A stretch of 64,000 nucleotides of DNA from Rhodococcus tibetensis (GCF_024438035.1 NZ_JANFQF010000018.1:57941-121940), one strand, 5' to 3'; counted from the first letter of the stretch, positions 39,179-48,436 are shown. Made by a program: numbers and translations. The notes: generated from the letters alone by a model not told the origin.

Positions 39179-40398
39179 GCCGCGGCTCCGTACTTCGCGA
39201 GCACCTTGGCGCGCTTCGCGGGGTGGATGTTGACACGGGTGATGTCGCCGTCGTAGTGAGCGAGCACCCGGGGGTCCATCACCTTGCGCCACAGCGGCGG
39301 AAAGTAGGCGAGCGTGATCATGCTGGCGTAACCACTGGGGAGGTTCGGAGCACCGTCCATGCTCCGCAACGTCTGGTAACGCCGGGTGGGATTGGCGTGG
39401 TGATCGCTGTGGCGCTGCAAGTGGTAGAGGAAGATGTTGGTGCAGATGTGATCGCTGTTCCAACTGTGCTCGGGAGTGCAACGTTCGTAGCGGCCACTTG
39501 CCGTCTTCTGCCTGCGCAGCCCGTAGTGCTCGAGATAGTTGACCGTCTCGAGCAGGCAGAAGCCGAAGGCCGCCTGGATCAGCAGATATGGTGCGATCTC
39601 GAGGCCGAACACCGCCAGCAGGGCACCGAACAGCACGACCGACATCGACCAGGCGTTGAGGACATCGTTGTGAATTGTCCACGGCCTCTTGCCCAGCCGG
39701 TCCAACCGCGCTTTCTCGAGTCGCCAGGACGAGGTCAGGCCGCCCCACACACTGCGCGGCAGGAATGCCCACAACGACTCGCCCATACGTGAGCTCGCCG
39801 GATCCTCCGGCGTGGCCACCCGCACGTGGTGTCCGCGATTGTGCTCGATGTAGAAGTGGCCGTAGAACGACTGCGCCAGAGTGACCTTGGACAGCCACCG
39901 TTCGAGTTCGTCCTTCTTGTGACCGAGCTCGTGCGCGGTATTGATCCCGATTCCCGCCACACAACCGATGCTGATCGCGAGGCCGATCTCCGACACCACA
40001 CCGAGACCACCTTCGATACCCAGCCAACTGAGATCGGACGCGGACCACAGGTAGCAGGCAGTCACCAGGCTGAGGATCTGGAACGGAATGTAGGCGTAGG
40101 TGCAGTACCGGTAGTACTTGTCGTGCTCCAGCCGGTCCATCACCTCGTCGGGCGGGTTGTCACCGTCCGGGCCGAAGAATACGTCGAGAATCGGCAGCAG
40201 GACATACACCAGCAGCGGCCCGATCCACCACCACACCGGCGCCACCGCGTCGAGACCGACCCGGCCCGAAGCCCACACGAGCCCGATCGCCAGGAACACC
40301 GCGGTGGGCGGTATCAGCCCCAGCAGCCACAGGTAGCGCTTCTTGTCCCGCCACTGCTCGGCCGGCACTGCCGATTCCGGTTGTAGCTGCGTCGCCAT
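39175..40398 (-). CDS. alkB: Alkane 1-monooxygenase AlkB
   Basis: 407-residue integral membrane non-heme di-iron hydroxylase that converts medium-chain n-alkanes to 1-alkanols. Six membrane helices are expected. Histidine motifs are HELGH (156-160), HNRGHH (186-191), NYLEHYG (His291) and LQRHSDHH (327-334). ATG 40398 has AAGGAG 6 nt upstream. It is first in alkB-rubA1-rubA2-tetR; overlaps of 4 bp couple the first three. A promoter with repeated TTGTCTAT lies upstream. Confidence 0.96.
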   Translation of the reverse strand: MATQLQPESAVPAEQWRDKKRYLWLLGLIPPTAVFLAIGLVWASGRVGLDAVAPVWWWIGPLLVYVLLPILDVFFGPDGDNPPDEVMDRLEHDKYYRYCTYAYIPFQILSLVTACYLWSASDLSWLGIEGGLGVVSEIGLAISIGCVAGIGINTAHELGHKKDELERWLSKVTLAQSFYGHFYIEHNRGHHVRVATPEDPASSRMGESLWAFLPRSVWGGLTSSWRLEKARLDRLGKRPWTIHNDVLNAWSMSVVLFGALLAVFGLEIAPYLLIQAAFGFCLLETVNYLEHYGLRRQKTASGRYERCTPEHSWNSDHICTNIFLYHLQRHSDHHANPTRRYQTLRSMDGAPNLPSGYASMITLAYFPPLWRKVMDPRVLAHYDGDITRVNIHPAKRAKVLAKYGAAA

Positions 40399-40448
40399 TC
40401 CCACTCCTTCACCCTGGGCCCCATCGCGTGAGGTAGATCACCACTGAG

Positions 40449-40503
40449 ATAGACAATACGCCGCAGTACGTTCCCCTTATAGACAAATTCTCTATTTTGT
40501 AAA
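40449..40503 (-). promoter_or_regulatory. alkB promoter with TTGTCTAT direct repeats
   Basis: AT-rich island in otherwise GC-rich DNA. Minus strand: -35 TTTACA (40503-40498), 16-nt spacer, -10 TATAAG (40481-40476). TTGTCTAT occurs at 40486-40479, overlapping the -10, and again at 40456-40449, 30 bp apart. This spacing, three helical turns, suits a dimeric regulator such as the clustered TetR. The leader to the alkB ATG would be about 70 nt. Confidence 0.6.
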
Positions 40504-40534
40504 CTAAATCGATCAAGACTGAAGGCAGAGAAAA

Positions 40535-40574
40535 GCCCGCCGGGGAAGCGCCGTGTGGCGCTTCCCCGGCGGGC
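40535..40574 (-). terminator. Intrinsic terminator after the permease gene
   Basis: 18-bp perfect GC stem, GCCCGCCGGGGAAGCGCC with its complement, and a GTGT loop, followed on the minus strand by TTTTCTCTGCC. It ends the transcript coming from 42100 and insulates alkB. Confidence 0.9.
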
Positions 40575-40591
40575 CGGAAATAACAGCTCGG

Positions 40592-42100
40592 TCAGATCAC
40601 CTCGCCGCGACTGCGCCTGCCCATCATGGAATGCCTGCGGCTGTACGCGAAGTAGATGATCACCCCGAGCAGCATCCACACGACGAACCGGATCCACGTT
40701 TCGACGGAAAGGTTGAACATCAACCACAGGCACGCCAGCACGGCCAGGATCGGCACCAGCGGAACCAGCGGCACGCGGAACCCACGGGGCAAGTCGGGCC
40801 GGGTCCGGCGCAGCACGATGACGCCGACCGAGACCAGGACGAAGGCGAACAACGTGCCGATATTCACCATCTCCTCGAGAGTGCCGATCGGGAAGAAGCC
40901 CGCGAGGACAGCCACCACGACACCGACGAGCACCGTGATGCGGACCGGTGTGCCGTGCTTGCCGGTGGGTGCCAGCCGTCTCGGCATCAGTCCGTCCCGC
41001 GACATGGCGAACAGCACCCGGGATTGGCCGAGCATGAGCACCATCACTACGGTCGTCAGACCGGCCAATGCACCGAAGGAGATCAGATTCTTCGCCCACG
41101 TGATGCCGTGAATGTCGAAGGCGGTCGCCAAGTTGGACGTATCTCCGGCCAAGTCGTGATAGTCGACCATCCCGGTGAGCACCAGGGTGACCGCCACGTA
41201 GAGCACGGTCACGATCAGCAGCGAGCCGAGGATGCCGCGGGGCAGCGCCTTTTGTGGGTTCTTGGTCTCCTCGGCGGTGGTGGCGACGATGTCGAAACCG
41301 ATGAAGGCGAAGAAGACGAGGCTTGCCGCGGCGAGGAGTCCGTACCAGCCGAACGTGCTGCCACCGGCGCCTGTCACATAGGAGAACAGCGACTGGTGGA
41401 TGCCCTCACCGGTGTCCGAGGGCTCGGACGGCGGGATGTACGGCGAGTAGTTGTCGGCCTCGATATAGAACGCGCCTACGACTACGACCACGAGCACAAC
41501 GGCCACCTTGATCGTCGTGATGACGAGCGACACTCGTGACGACAGCTTGGTTCCCGTGACCAGCAGTACGGTGATGATCGCGACGATCATCACGGCACCC
41601 CAGTCGAACTTCCAGGATCCGAACTGGGCGATCGGAGTATGGTTTCCGATCACTTCCCCGAGGTAGAGGGACCAGCCCTTGGCGACGACCGAGGCGGCGA
41701 GCGCGAACTCGAGAATGAGGTCCCACCCGATGATCCAGGCGACGAACTCACCGAACGTCGCGTACGAGAAGGTGTACGCGCTGCCGGCCACCGGAACGGT
41801 CGAGGCGAACTCGGCGTAGCAGAGAGCCGCGAGGCCACACGCGATGGCGGCGATCACGAAGGCCGCCGACACGGCAGGCCCCGCGACGTTTCCGGCGGTC
41901 CGGGCGGTAAGGGTGAAGATGCCGGCACCGATGACGACGGCGACACCGAAGACCGTGAGGTCCCACGCCGTCAGGTCTTTCCGGAGCTTGGTCTCCGGCT
42001 CGTCCGTGTCCCTGATCGACTGCTCGATCGACTTGGTCCGGAACAGCCCGTTGGCGCGACCGCTCAGCTCCGGTCCACTGCCTTTGTCCTGGATGGCCAC
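40592..42100 (-). CDS. APC family amino acid permease (Rv3253c-like)
   Basis: 502-residue transporter of the amino acid-polyamine-organocation superfamily, cationic amino acid transporter type. It has about 12 membrane segments; the first contains VIGAGIFTLTARTAGNVAGP, the unwound substrate-binding helix (GAGIF). Later signatures are SAYTFSYATFGEF and FFAFIGFDIVATTAEETKNP. The substrate cannot be fixed. GTG 42100 has GGAGG 5 nt upstream. It ends at a strong terminator. Confidence 0.88.
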   Translation of the reverse strand: MAIQDKGSGPELSGRANGLFRTKSIEQSIRDTDEPETKLRKDLTAWDLTVFGVAVVIGAGIFTLTARTAGNVAGPAVSAAFVIAAIACGLAALCYAEFASTVPVAGSAYTFSYATFGEFVAWIIGWDLILEFALAASVVAKGWSLYLGEVIGNHTPIAQFGSWKFDWGAVMIVAIITVLLVTGTKLSSRVSLVITTIKVAVVLVVVVVGAFYIEADNYSPYIPPSEPSDTGEGIHQSLFSYVTGAGGSTFGWYGLLAAASLVFFAFIGFDIVATTAEETKNPQKALPRGILGSLLIVTVLYVAVTLVLTGMVDYHDLAGDTSNLATAFDIHGITWAKNLISFGALAGLTTVVMVLMLGQSRVLFAMSRDGLMPRRLAPTGKHGTPVRITVLVGVVVAVLAGFFPIGTLEEMVNIGTLFAFVLVSVGVIVLRRTRPDLPRGFRVPLVPLVPILAVLACLWLMFNLSVETWIRFVVWMLLGVIIYFAYSRRHSMMGRRSRGEVI

Positions 42101-42133
42101 ATCAGCCTCCTCAATCGAAAGTTGCCGTTCAGC

Positions 42134-43054
42134 CTATGCTTCGGTTGCTCTGAACAGGTCGGGTTCAAGGTAGATGCGGTGGACCGCCGGAACGGCTTCA
42201 CGCACCCGGGCTTCGGCCTCGTCGATGGCCGTCGCCACGGCCTGAATGTCCGAGCCGGGCGCCACCGCCACCTTTGCCGCCACGAGGATTTCCTCTGGTC
42301 CGAGGTATTGCGTCTTGCAGTGGATGACGCGTTCGATCTTCTGTCCGTCGACCAGCGCGGTGAGGATGCGCGCCTCCTCGTCCGCGGTGGCGCCCTCACC
42401 GATGAGCAAGCTCTGCATCTCGACGATGAGGATGATCGCGATAACTCCGAGGAGGCCGCCGATGCAGAGGGTGCCGATGCCGTCCCACACCGGATCTCCG
42501 GTGACCATCGTCAGTCCGACACCCCCCAGCGCCAGAAACAGACCGACGAGTGCGCCGGTGTCTTCGAGCAGAACGACGGGAAGTTCAGGGCTGCGCGATG
42601 TGCGGATGAAACCCCACCACGACGCCTCGCCCTTGAGGGGGCGGGATTCACGCACGGCAGTGATGAAGCTGAACGTCTCGAGCCCGATGGCCACCACCAG
42701 GATCACGACTGCGACCAACGGGGAGGTGAGCCCTTCCGGGTGCTGAATCTTGTGCACGCCCTCGTAGATGGCGAACAGCGAACCGAGACTGAACAACACG
42801 AGTGCGACGACGAACGAGTAGAAGTAGCGGCTACGCCCGTACCCGAACTGGTGCAACTCGTCAGCGCTACGCTCGGCCTTCTTCTGGCCGAGCAGGAGCA
42901 GACCCTGGTTGGACGTGTCCGCCACCGAGTGCACGGATTCGGCGAGCATGGATGACGAACCGGTGATCAGGAAGCCGGCGAACTTGGCGACCGCGATGCC
43001 CGCATTGGCCCCGAGTGCCGCGAGAATCGCCTTCCTTCCCCCATGGGCCGACAA
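42134..43054 (-). CDS. Cation diffusion facilitator family transporter
   Basis: 306-residue CDF transporter with about six membrane helices and a cytosolic C-terminal domain. The family signature is SSMLAESVHSVADTSNQGLL with the metal site S..H..AD; the second half of the site is VVLLEDTGALVGLFLAL (ED in place of HD/DD). This pattern resembles the ZnT9-like branch, whose metal is uncertain. A TTG start at 43054 is supported by AGGAG 8 nt upstream. It lies between the permease gene and manA. Confidence 0.85.
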   Translation of the reverse strand: MSAHGGRKAILAALGANAGIAVAKFAGFLITGSSSMLAESVHSVADTSNQGLLLLGQKKAERSADELHQFGYGRSRYFYSFVVALVLFSLGSLFAIYEGVHKIQHPEGLTSPLVAVVILVVAIGLETFSFITAVRESRPLKGEASWWGFIRTSRSPELPVVLLEDTGALVGLFLALGGVGLTMVTGDPVWDGIGTLCIGGLLGVIAIILIVEMQSLLIGEGATADEEARILTALVDGQKIERVIHCKTQYLGPEEILVAAKVAVAPGSDIQAVATAIDEAEARVREAVPAVHRIYLEPDLFRATEA

Positions 43055-43130
43055 CTGACCACTCCTCTCGCTCGTAGCGCCCTCGTAACGGGCCCACGGC
43101 CCGTCTCCGGATCGCTGGGCGGCTCACAGG

Positions 43131-44363
43131 CTACGCGATGGGTGCGCCGACTCTCGCACTGAACAGCTGGGCACGTTCCGATGTCGCGGTCACCGAAACT
43201 TCGGGGTCCTCGGCCGCGATCCAGACGGCACTGCCCTGCTCGACGTCGAGGCTTTGACTACCGCACCGCAAGTGCACCGAACCCGCGGTGCAGAGCAGAA
43301 TGTGCGGACCTTCCGTCCGGAAGCGGTGTTCGGCACGACCGTTCGACGACAGATCGATCCTCGTCAGACAGAACTCAGGCGCGGGTGAGACATACATGAA
43401 CTCGGCGCTGCCGGGTAGTTCCTCTGCCTCGAGAACCGGGATGTCGACGGAATCGAAATCGAGCACCCGGAGCAGTTCGGGAACGTCGACGTGCTTGGGG
43501 GTGAGTCCACCACGCAGAACGTTGTCCGAGTTGGCCATGATTTCCACGGCCATACCGTGCAGGTACGCGTGGAGGTTTCCGGCTGCGAGATAGAGCCCCT
43601 GCCCAGGCTCGAGGGTGACCCTGTTCAGCAGTAGCGCGGCGAGTACGCCCGCGTCGCCCGGATACACCTCACTCAATTCGAGCGCGGTTCGGATCTCGGC
43701 AACGAACTCGCCGTCCTTGGAGCCTGACAGGTAGTCGACGCACCCGTCGAGCACGCGGGGCATCAGCGCACTGAGGACGGGCTGGGGCAACGTGATCCAG
43801 GTGGTGAACAACGCACGCAACCCGTCCGAGTCGGGTTGTCCCGCAATCAACCCGGCGTACGGCTGGAGTTCGGGAACCGCGATCGCATCGAGAAGCTCCA
43901 CCGTCCGCTTCGGATCCCGGAACCCGGCAAGTGCGTCGAACCGGCTGAGCGCGACCACGAGCTCAGGCTTGTGACTGTCGTCCTTGTAGTTGCGAATCGA
44001 GGATCCGAGCGCGATACCCAGCTCGTTCTCGCGAGCGAAACCTTCGCGGGCCTGGTCCGCACTGGGGTGCGCCTGTAACGACAACGGCTCCTCGGCGGCA
44101 AGCAGTTTGAGGAGGAACGGGAGGCGTTCACCGAAGGTGTCGACGCTGCGGCGACCGAGTTGCCGTTCAGGCTCGGAACGCACCAGATCCAGCAGTGACC
44201 GCTCCCCCTCGTCGGTGACGACGCGAGCAGGATCTGCCGGATGGGCACCGAGCCACAGTTCCGCTTCCGGATGTGCGGTCGGAACCGGCAGTCCGCGCAG
44301 CTCAGCGATAGCGGTGCGCGATCCCCATGCATAGGATCGGAGCGCACCTTCGAGTCGGTGCAC
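43131..44363 (-). CDS. manA: Mannose-6-phosphate isomerase, class I
   Basis: 410-residue zinc enzyme that interconverts fructose-6-P and mannose-6-P, feeding GDP-mannose synthesis. It begins RLEGALRSYAWGSRTAIAEL, with LSLQAHPSADQA and YLAAGNLHAYLHGMAVEIMA giving the zinc and active-site residues. The GTG start overlaps the stop of the upstream gene by 1 nt (TAGTG), so translation is coupled. It works with manB (45523-46890) and the guanylyltransferase (51666-52745). Confidence 0.94.
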   Translation of the reverse strand: MHRLEGALRSYAWGSRTAIAELRGLPVPTAHPEAELWLGAHPADPARVVTDEGERSLLDLVRSEPERQLGRRSVDTFGERLPFLLKLLAAEEPLSLQAHPSADQAREGFARENELGIALGSSIRNYKDDSHKPELVVALSRFDALAGFRDPKRTVELLDAIAVPELQPYAGLIAGQPDSDGLRALFTTWITLPQPVLSALMPRVLDGCVDYLSGSKDGEFVAEIRTALELSEVYPGDAGVLAALLLNRVTLEPGQGLYLAAGNLHAYLHGMAVEIMANSDNVLRGGLTPKHVDVPELLRVLDFDSVDIPVLEAEELPGSAEFMYVSPAPEFCLTRIDLSSNGRAEHRFRTEGPHILLCTAGSVHLRCGSQSLDVEQGSAVWIAAEDPEVSVTATSERAQLFSARVGAPIA

Positions 44364-45436
44364 TAGATACCGCCGATCAACTGCAGGTACGCGGCCGTCA
44401 TGTCGAGCCGCCCCACGAGAACCGCTGCCTGCTCGAGTTCCGACCGCTGCGATGGCGGGGTGGCTTCGTCGGACGCTGCGACGACGAGGTCGGCGTCCCC
44501 CAGCACCGCGGTCTTGCGTTCCGTCAGCATCTTCTCGGCCTCGGCCGAGAAGACAAAGGTACGGACAGGACTGGCGGAGGGCGGACCGTCGAGTTCCGGG
44601 TCGTGGAAGATCGGGTCGGTGACGGTCGCCGCCACGCGGAAGGTGCTCGCCGCACTCAGTACGTCGGACAATTCGGACGCGGTTGCCACCCTGCCCGCGT
44701 GGAGTAGCGCCTCGGCACCGTGACGCGCCAGTTCCATTGCGCTCTCGGTGTCCCCGGTGAGTACCACCCGGCGTCCCTGCATCCGAGAGGCCAGAGACTT
44801 CGCCGGATTGTGAAACACCTCGTTGGTCGGGCGATCGCGAAGTGCCTCGTTGTCGACGGCGTCGGCGAGTTGCTCGAGATCGGGCACCTCGTCACCCCAC
44901 CGCTCGGATCCGACCACGCGAAGGACCGCGAGGAGGACGGCGAAGTACCGCAGCAGACCGTGCCGGGTCAGTGCCTGGATTCTCGGCGAGAACATCAGCA
45001 CCCGTCCCGCCGCGACAGCCTGCAACGGCCCCTCGTCGGGCGCGGCCACCACCACCTCGGCGCCACGGCGCACAGCCGCGTCGATGGCCTGCACGAGTCG
45101 CGGATCACCGGCGTCGTCGCCGGCAACCACGACCACGTCGAGCGGTCCGACCCAGACGGGCGTACTGGCGGCGCGCACGAGGGGGAACCCGATCCGTTCG
45201 GCGAGGACCGCGGTGAGGATCGCGGCCCCGCGGCTCGCCCGCCCCGAGCCGGTCACCACCACTACACTGCGCGGCCGAAGACCCCGCAGTCTTTCGAGAG
45301 CCCCCTCCTCGACGGCGGACCTGGTGGCCCGGATGTGGGCACCGCCCATCGCCGCGGACCGGAGAACTCCCAGGGTGTCCGCGGCAACCAGTGCGTCGCC
45401 GTCGTCGAGATCCAACAGGGGCGTCGGCGCTGTCAT
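44363..45436 (-). CDS. TobH-like SIS-domain protein (Rv3256c-like)
   Basis: 357-residue protein with a sugar isomerase-like N-terminal half (VVVVTGSGRASRGAAILTAV is the SIS glycine loop) and a conserved C-terminal half. It is always found between manA and manB in mycolata; relatives are called TobH. A sugar-phosphate isomerase or regulatory role is likely but unproven. The ATG at 45436 is preceded by AAAGGGGG. The 86-nt gap to manB holds a TATAGC (45509-45504, minus strand) that may be a promoter. Confidence 0.82.
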   Translation of the reverse strand: MTAPTPLLDLDDGDALVAADTLGVLRSAAMGGAHIRATRSAVEEGALERLRGLRPRSVVVVTGSGRASRGAAILTAVLAERIGFPLVRAASTPVWVGPLDVVVVAGDDAGDPRLVQAIDAAVRRGAEVVVAAPDEGPLQAVAAGRVLMFSPRIQALTRHGLLRYFAVLLAVLRVVGSERWGDEVPDLEQLADAVDNEALRDRPTNEVFHNPAKSLASRMQGRRVVLTGDTESAMELARHGAEALLHAGRVATASELSDVLSAASTFRVAATVTDPIFHDPELDGPPSASPVRTFVFSAEAEKMLTERKTAVLGDADLVVAASDEATPPSQRSELEQAAVLVGRLDMTAAYLQLIGGI

Positions 45437-45522
45437 GACACCGCACCCCCTTTCTCTTTTCTCGGTGCAAACCTCATCGGAGCTTGTCTGCGTGCAGGAC
45501 CCGCTATACCCAACTATGGCAG

Positions 45523-46890
45523 TCAGGATCGGACGATGCCCAGTATCTCGGTAACGAGTGCGTCTACGTCTTCGGCCGTGGGCGCTTCCACGTTGAGCCG
45601 TAGCAGCGGTTCGGTATTGGAAGCCCGCAGATTGAACCAGGCGTTGCCGGCCAGATCGACGGTGACGCCATCGAGCCGGTCGACGCTCGTAGTGCGGTCG
45701 GCGAACGCCGACACGACCGCGGCTGTCCGCTCCTCGGCGTCGGCGACCGTGGAGTTGATCTCCCCGGAAGCCGCGTACCGCTCGTACTTGGCCATCAGCT
45801 CGGACAGCGGACGCCCCTGCTCCCCGAGCGCGGCGAGCACGTGCAGTCCGGCCAGCATCCCGGAGTCAGCGCCCCAGAAGGAGCGGAAATAGTAGTGCGC
45901 GGAGTGCTCGCCGCCGAAGACCGCGCCGGTTTCGGCCATCTGCTGCTTGATGAAGGAATGTCCGACCCTCGTGCGCACCGGGGACCCGCCCAGCTCGGTG
46001 ACAAGTTCCGGGACCGCCCGCGACGTGATGAGGTTGTGGATGACGGTCGCGCCGGGCTCCTTCGCCAGCTCACGCTCGGCAACGAGTGCCGTCACTGCCG
46101 ACGGTGAGACCGGGTTGCCCTTCTCGTCCACCACGAAGCAGCGGTCGGCGTCACCGTCGAATGCCAGACCGATGTCGGCACCCGTCCTCCGCACATGCTC
46201 CTGGAGATCAACGAGGTTGGCAGGGTCGAGCGGATTCGCCTCGTGATTGGGGAACGTACCGTCGAGTTCGAAGAACAGCGGTTCCAGCTCCACCGGCATG
46301 GGCTCGAACACGGCGGGCACCGTGTGCCCGCCCATCCCGTTGCCTGCGTCGACCGCGACCTTCAAGGGACGCATGTCGGCGAGATCCACCAGGCCACGGA
46401 TGAAGCTCGCGTACTGCCCCAGCACGTCCTCTTCCGTCACCGCACCGGGCGCACCGTCGAACTCGGGGACTCCGTCGATGACATCCGCCGCGATCGTCGC
46501 CAGGCCGGTCTCCTGGCCGACCGGCTTGGCCCCCGCACGGCAGAGCTTGATGCCGTTGTACTCGGCAGGATTGTGGCTCGCGGTGAACATCGCCCCGGGG
46601 CAGTCGAACAGTCCCGACGCGAAGTACAACTGATCGGTAGACGCCAGGCCGATGAGGACCACGTCGACACCCTGATCCGTGACGCCGTCGGCGAAGGCCT
46701 TCACGAGGTCCGGGGAGGACGCCCGCATGTCGTGGCCGACGACCACCTTGGTGGCGCCGTCGTCGCGCACGAGTCGCGCGAAGGCGCCGCCGACGTCCTG
46801 GACGAACGCGGCATCGATGAGTTCACCGACCACACCACGCACGTCGTAAGCCTTGATCACGGCATGTACGGACTCGGCTGATCGCGCCAC
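45523..46890 (-). CDS. manB: Phosphomannomutase ManB
   Basis: 455-residue alpha-D-phosphohexomutase converting mannose-6-P to mannose-1-P. The phosphoserine is Ser105 in FTASHNPAEYNG, the metal loop is FDGDADRCFV, the sugar loop is FGGEHSAHYYF, and the phosphate loop is LRASNTEPLLRLN. GTG 46890 is chosen because GGAG lies 9 nt upstream; a GTG at 46914 would add eight residues. It is part of the manA-tobH-manB series supplying GDP-mannose for lipoarabinomannan and glycolipids. Confidence 0.94.
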   Translation of the reverse strand: MARSAESVHAVIKAYDVRGVVGELIDAAFVQDVGGAFARLVRDDGATKVVVGHDMRASSPDLVKAFADGVTDQGVDVVLIGLASTDQLYFASGLFDCPGAMFTASHNPAEYNGIKLCRAGAKPVGQETGLATIAADVIDGVPEFDGAPGAVTEEDVLGQYASFIRGLVDLADMRPLKVAVDAGNGMGGHTVPAVFEPMPVELEPLFFELDGTFPNHEANPLDPANLVDLQEHVRRTGADIGLAFDGDADRCFVVDEKGNPVSPSAVTALVAERELAKEPGATVIHNLITSRAVPELVTELGGSPVRTRVGHSFIKQQMAETGAVFGGEHSAHYYFRSFWGADSGMLAGLHVLAALGEQGRPLSELMAKYERYAASGEINSTVADAEERTAAVVSAFADRTTSVDRLDGVTVDLAGNAWFNLRASNTEPLLRLNVEAPTAEDVDALVTEILGIVRS

Positions 46891-47015
46891 TTCTGTTTTC
46901 TCCTTTGCGAGCACCAGTGCTGGCGCCAGCCTAATGCCTGCCCGCCGCGGGCACGGCAGGGCAACCGCGAGACGGCGCTCACGGCGCTGACGCTTCGGGA
47001 AGGACCAGCAGGAAC

Positions 47016-47411
47016 TCAGTTGGCAGGGTCGGGAAGAACCCGCAGGTGGCCACGGCGGCCGGTTCGTACCGGTGGGGTGTGCGTGCCGGTGTCGGCGCGC
47101 TCCTCCGTGGAGGCGGCTCGTTCGGAGCGCCCGCGATCGCCCAAGCCCGCCTCCCGCACGGCCTCCGCCAACGCGGTCAAATCATCCTCGTCCGGCGTGC
47201 TCGAAGAGAATCCGCCCTCGTACCGGACCAGTTCCCAACCCTTCGGTGCGGTGATCCGCGAAGCGTGGGTGTCGCACAGATCCCAGGAATGAGGCTCGTC
47301 GACGGTGGCGAGTGGACCCACGACAGCGGTGGAGTCCGAATAGACGTACGTGAGCGTCGCAACAGCGGGGTTCTTGCACCCGGGGCGGCAGCATCGACGC
47401 AGAGATCTCAC
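47016..47411 (-). CDS. DUF3499 family protein (Rv3258c-like)
   Basis: 131-residue protein with a cysteine-rich N-terminus (RCCRPGCKNPAVATLTY, with a further Cys in WDLCDTHASRI) that looks like a small zinc-binding fold; the C-terminal half is low complexity. The function is unknown. The GTG at 47411 has TAGGCT (47425-47420, minus strand) 8 nt upstream, giving a leaderless transcript; a longer frame to 47654 runs over the neighbouring gene and is rejected. Confidence 0.8.
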   Translation of the reverse strand: MRSLRRCCRPGCKNPAVATLTYVYSDSTAVVGPLATVDEPHSWDLCDTHASRITAPKGWELVRYEGGFSSSTPDEDDLTALAEAVREAGLGDRGRSERAASTEERADTGTHTPPVRTGRRGHLRVLPDPAN

Positions 47412-47491
47412 AGCTAGGGAGCCTAGCCCCAGGAGGGCCCGACACCTACTCGGACACACCGGGAGTCTGCGGCTGTCGTAATGTCCAGTCC

Positions 47492-47983
47492 ATGTCCAGA
47501 GCACGACGCAGGCGTCCGGTGACCACCCGATCAGTCGACCGTCGGGGACGCGGAATTCGCGGGTCGGTGTTTCCTCCCGACGCGCCCGCACGGCGAAGTC
47601 GCGCGGAGAAGTTCGATCTCGTGGTGCTCGAAGCGTTCGCGCCGATCGACGCACAGTGGCGCGAGCGCCTGACGAAGCTGGACATCGCCGTGGACGAGGT
47701 CCCGAAAATTCATGCGCTGGACCCGGATTCGGTGAACTGGCCCCCCGAGGTCGTGGCGGACGGGCCCGTGCCGCTGTCCCGGCTGATACCCGCGGGTATC
47801 GACCGGCACGGCACTGCCACCCGGGCGCGGGTCGTCCTGTTCCGCCGACCGCTGGAACAGCGCGCGAAAGACCCGGACGATCTCACCGACCTGGTGCACG
47901 ACGTGCTCGTACAGCAGGTGAGCACCTACCTCGGCGTCGAACCGGAGGTCATCGACCCCGACCTGCCGGGCGCGGAGGACTGA
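47492..47983 (+). CDS. Metallopeptidase-family protein lacking HExxH (Rv3259-like)
   Basis: 163-residue protein of the small zincin-like (DUF1025/Zincin_1) family. The fold is recognisable: FDLVVLEAFAPIDAQW, then VVLFRRPLEQRAKDPDDLTD and VHDVLVQQVSTYLGVEP. At the position where true members carry HExxH the sequence is VQQVS, so zinc and catalysis are lost. The N-terminus is basic and probably disordered. Its stop (47983) abuts the whiB2 stop (47984) on the other strand. Confidence 0.75.
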   Translation: MSRARRRRPVTTRSVDRRGRGIRGSVFPPDAPARRSRAEKFDLVVLEAFAPIDAQWRERLTKLDIAVDEVPKIHALDPDSVNWPPEVVADGPVPLSRLIPAGIDRHGTATRARVVLFRRPLEQRAKDPDDLTDLVHDVLVQQVSTYLGVEPEVIDPDLPGAED

Positions 47984-48436
47984 CTAGACGATTCCCCGCT
48001 TGAGGCGCCGGCGCTCACGCTCCGACAGGCCACCCCAGATGCCGAACCGCTCGTCGTTGGCCAGCGCGTAGTCGAGGCACTCGTCCTTGACTTCGCAGCC
48101 CAAGCAGATCCGCTTGGCTTCCCGCGTGGAGCCACCCTTCTCCGGGAAGAATGCCTCGGGATCGGTCTGCGCGCACAGCGCGCGTTCCTGCCACTGATCC
48201 TCGATGGTCTCGAAAAGCTGATCGAAACCGGTCACCACGCTCAACGCCGGGCGGGTGCCCGCCGTTTCGATCTCCTGAGCGACGAGTTGTCGCACCGGAC
48301 TTTCGCTTCCCCTGCCTTCTTGCACACAGACTTCTTGAACACAGACGCCGTCTGCTGCGCCTGCTTCGGAATTGGTCTGCGGTTCGTCGCTTACTGTGCT
48401 CCAGCGAGTCTCCGACTCGACCTGCTCATTGGGCAT
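47984..48436 (-). CDS. whiB2: WhiB2 (WhmD) septation regulator
   Basis: 150-residue Wbl protein needed for septum formation and cell division in mycobacteria. Cluster cysteines are at 88, 111, 114 and 120, then FGIWGG (131-136) and the basic tail SERERRRLKRGIV. The core is nearly identical to M. tuberculosis WhiB2, but about 60 extra N-terminal residues are present. AGGAGG 7 nt before ATG 48436 supports the long form; GTG 48238 or 48235 has no site. A perfect SOS box lies 80 nt upstream. Confidence 0.93.
   Translation of the reverse strand: MPNEQVESETRWSTVSDEPQTNSEAGAADGVCVQEVCVQEGRGSESPVRQLVAQEIETAGTRPALSVVTGFDQLFETIEDQWQERALCAQTDPEAFFPEKGGSTREAKRICLGCEVKDECLDYALANDERFGIWGGLSERERRRLKRGIV

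Noticed and set aside
38993..40048. 351-codon frame containing the AlkG1 rubredoxin
   Set aside because: Only the last 61 codons match rubredoxin; the rest is an alternative frame inside alkB.
43088..43104. Hairpin ACGGGCC-CAC-GGCCCGT after manA
   Set aside because: Short 7-bp stem without a T-run; too weak to call a terminator.
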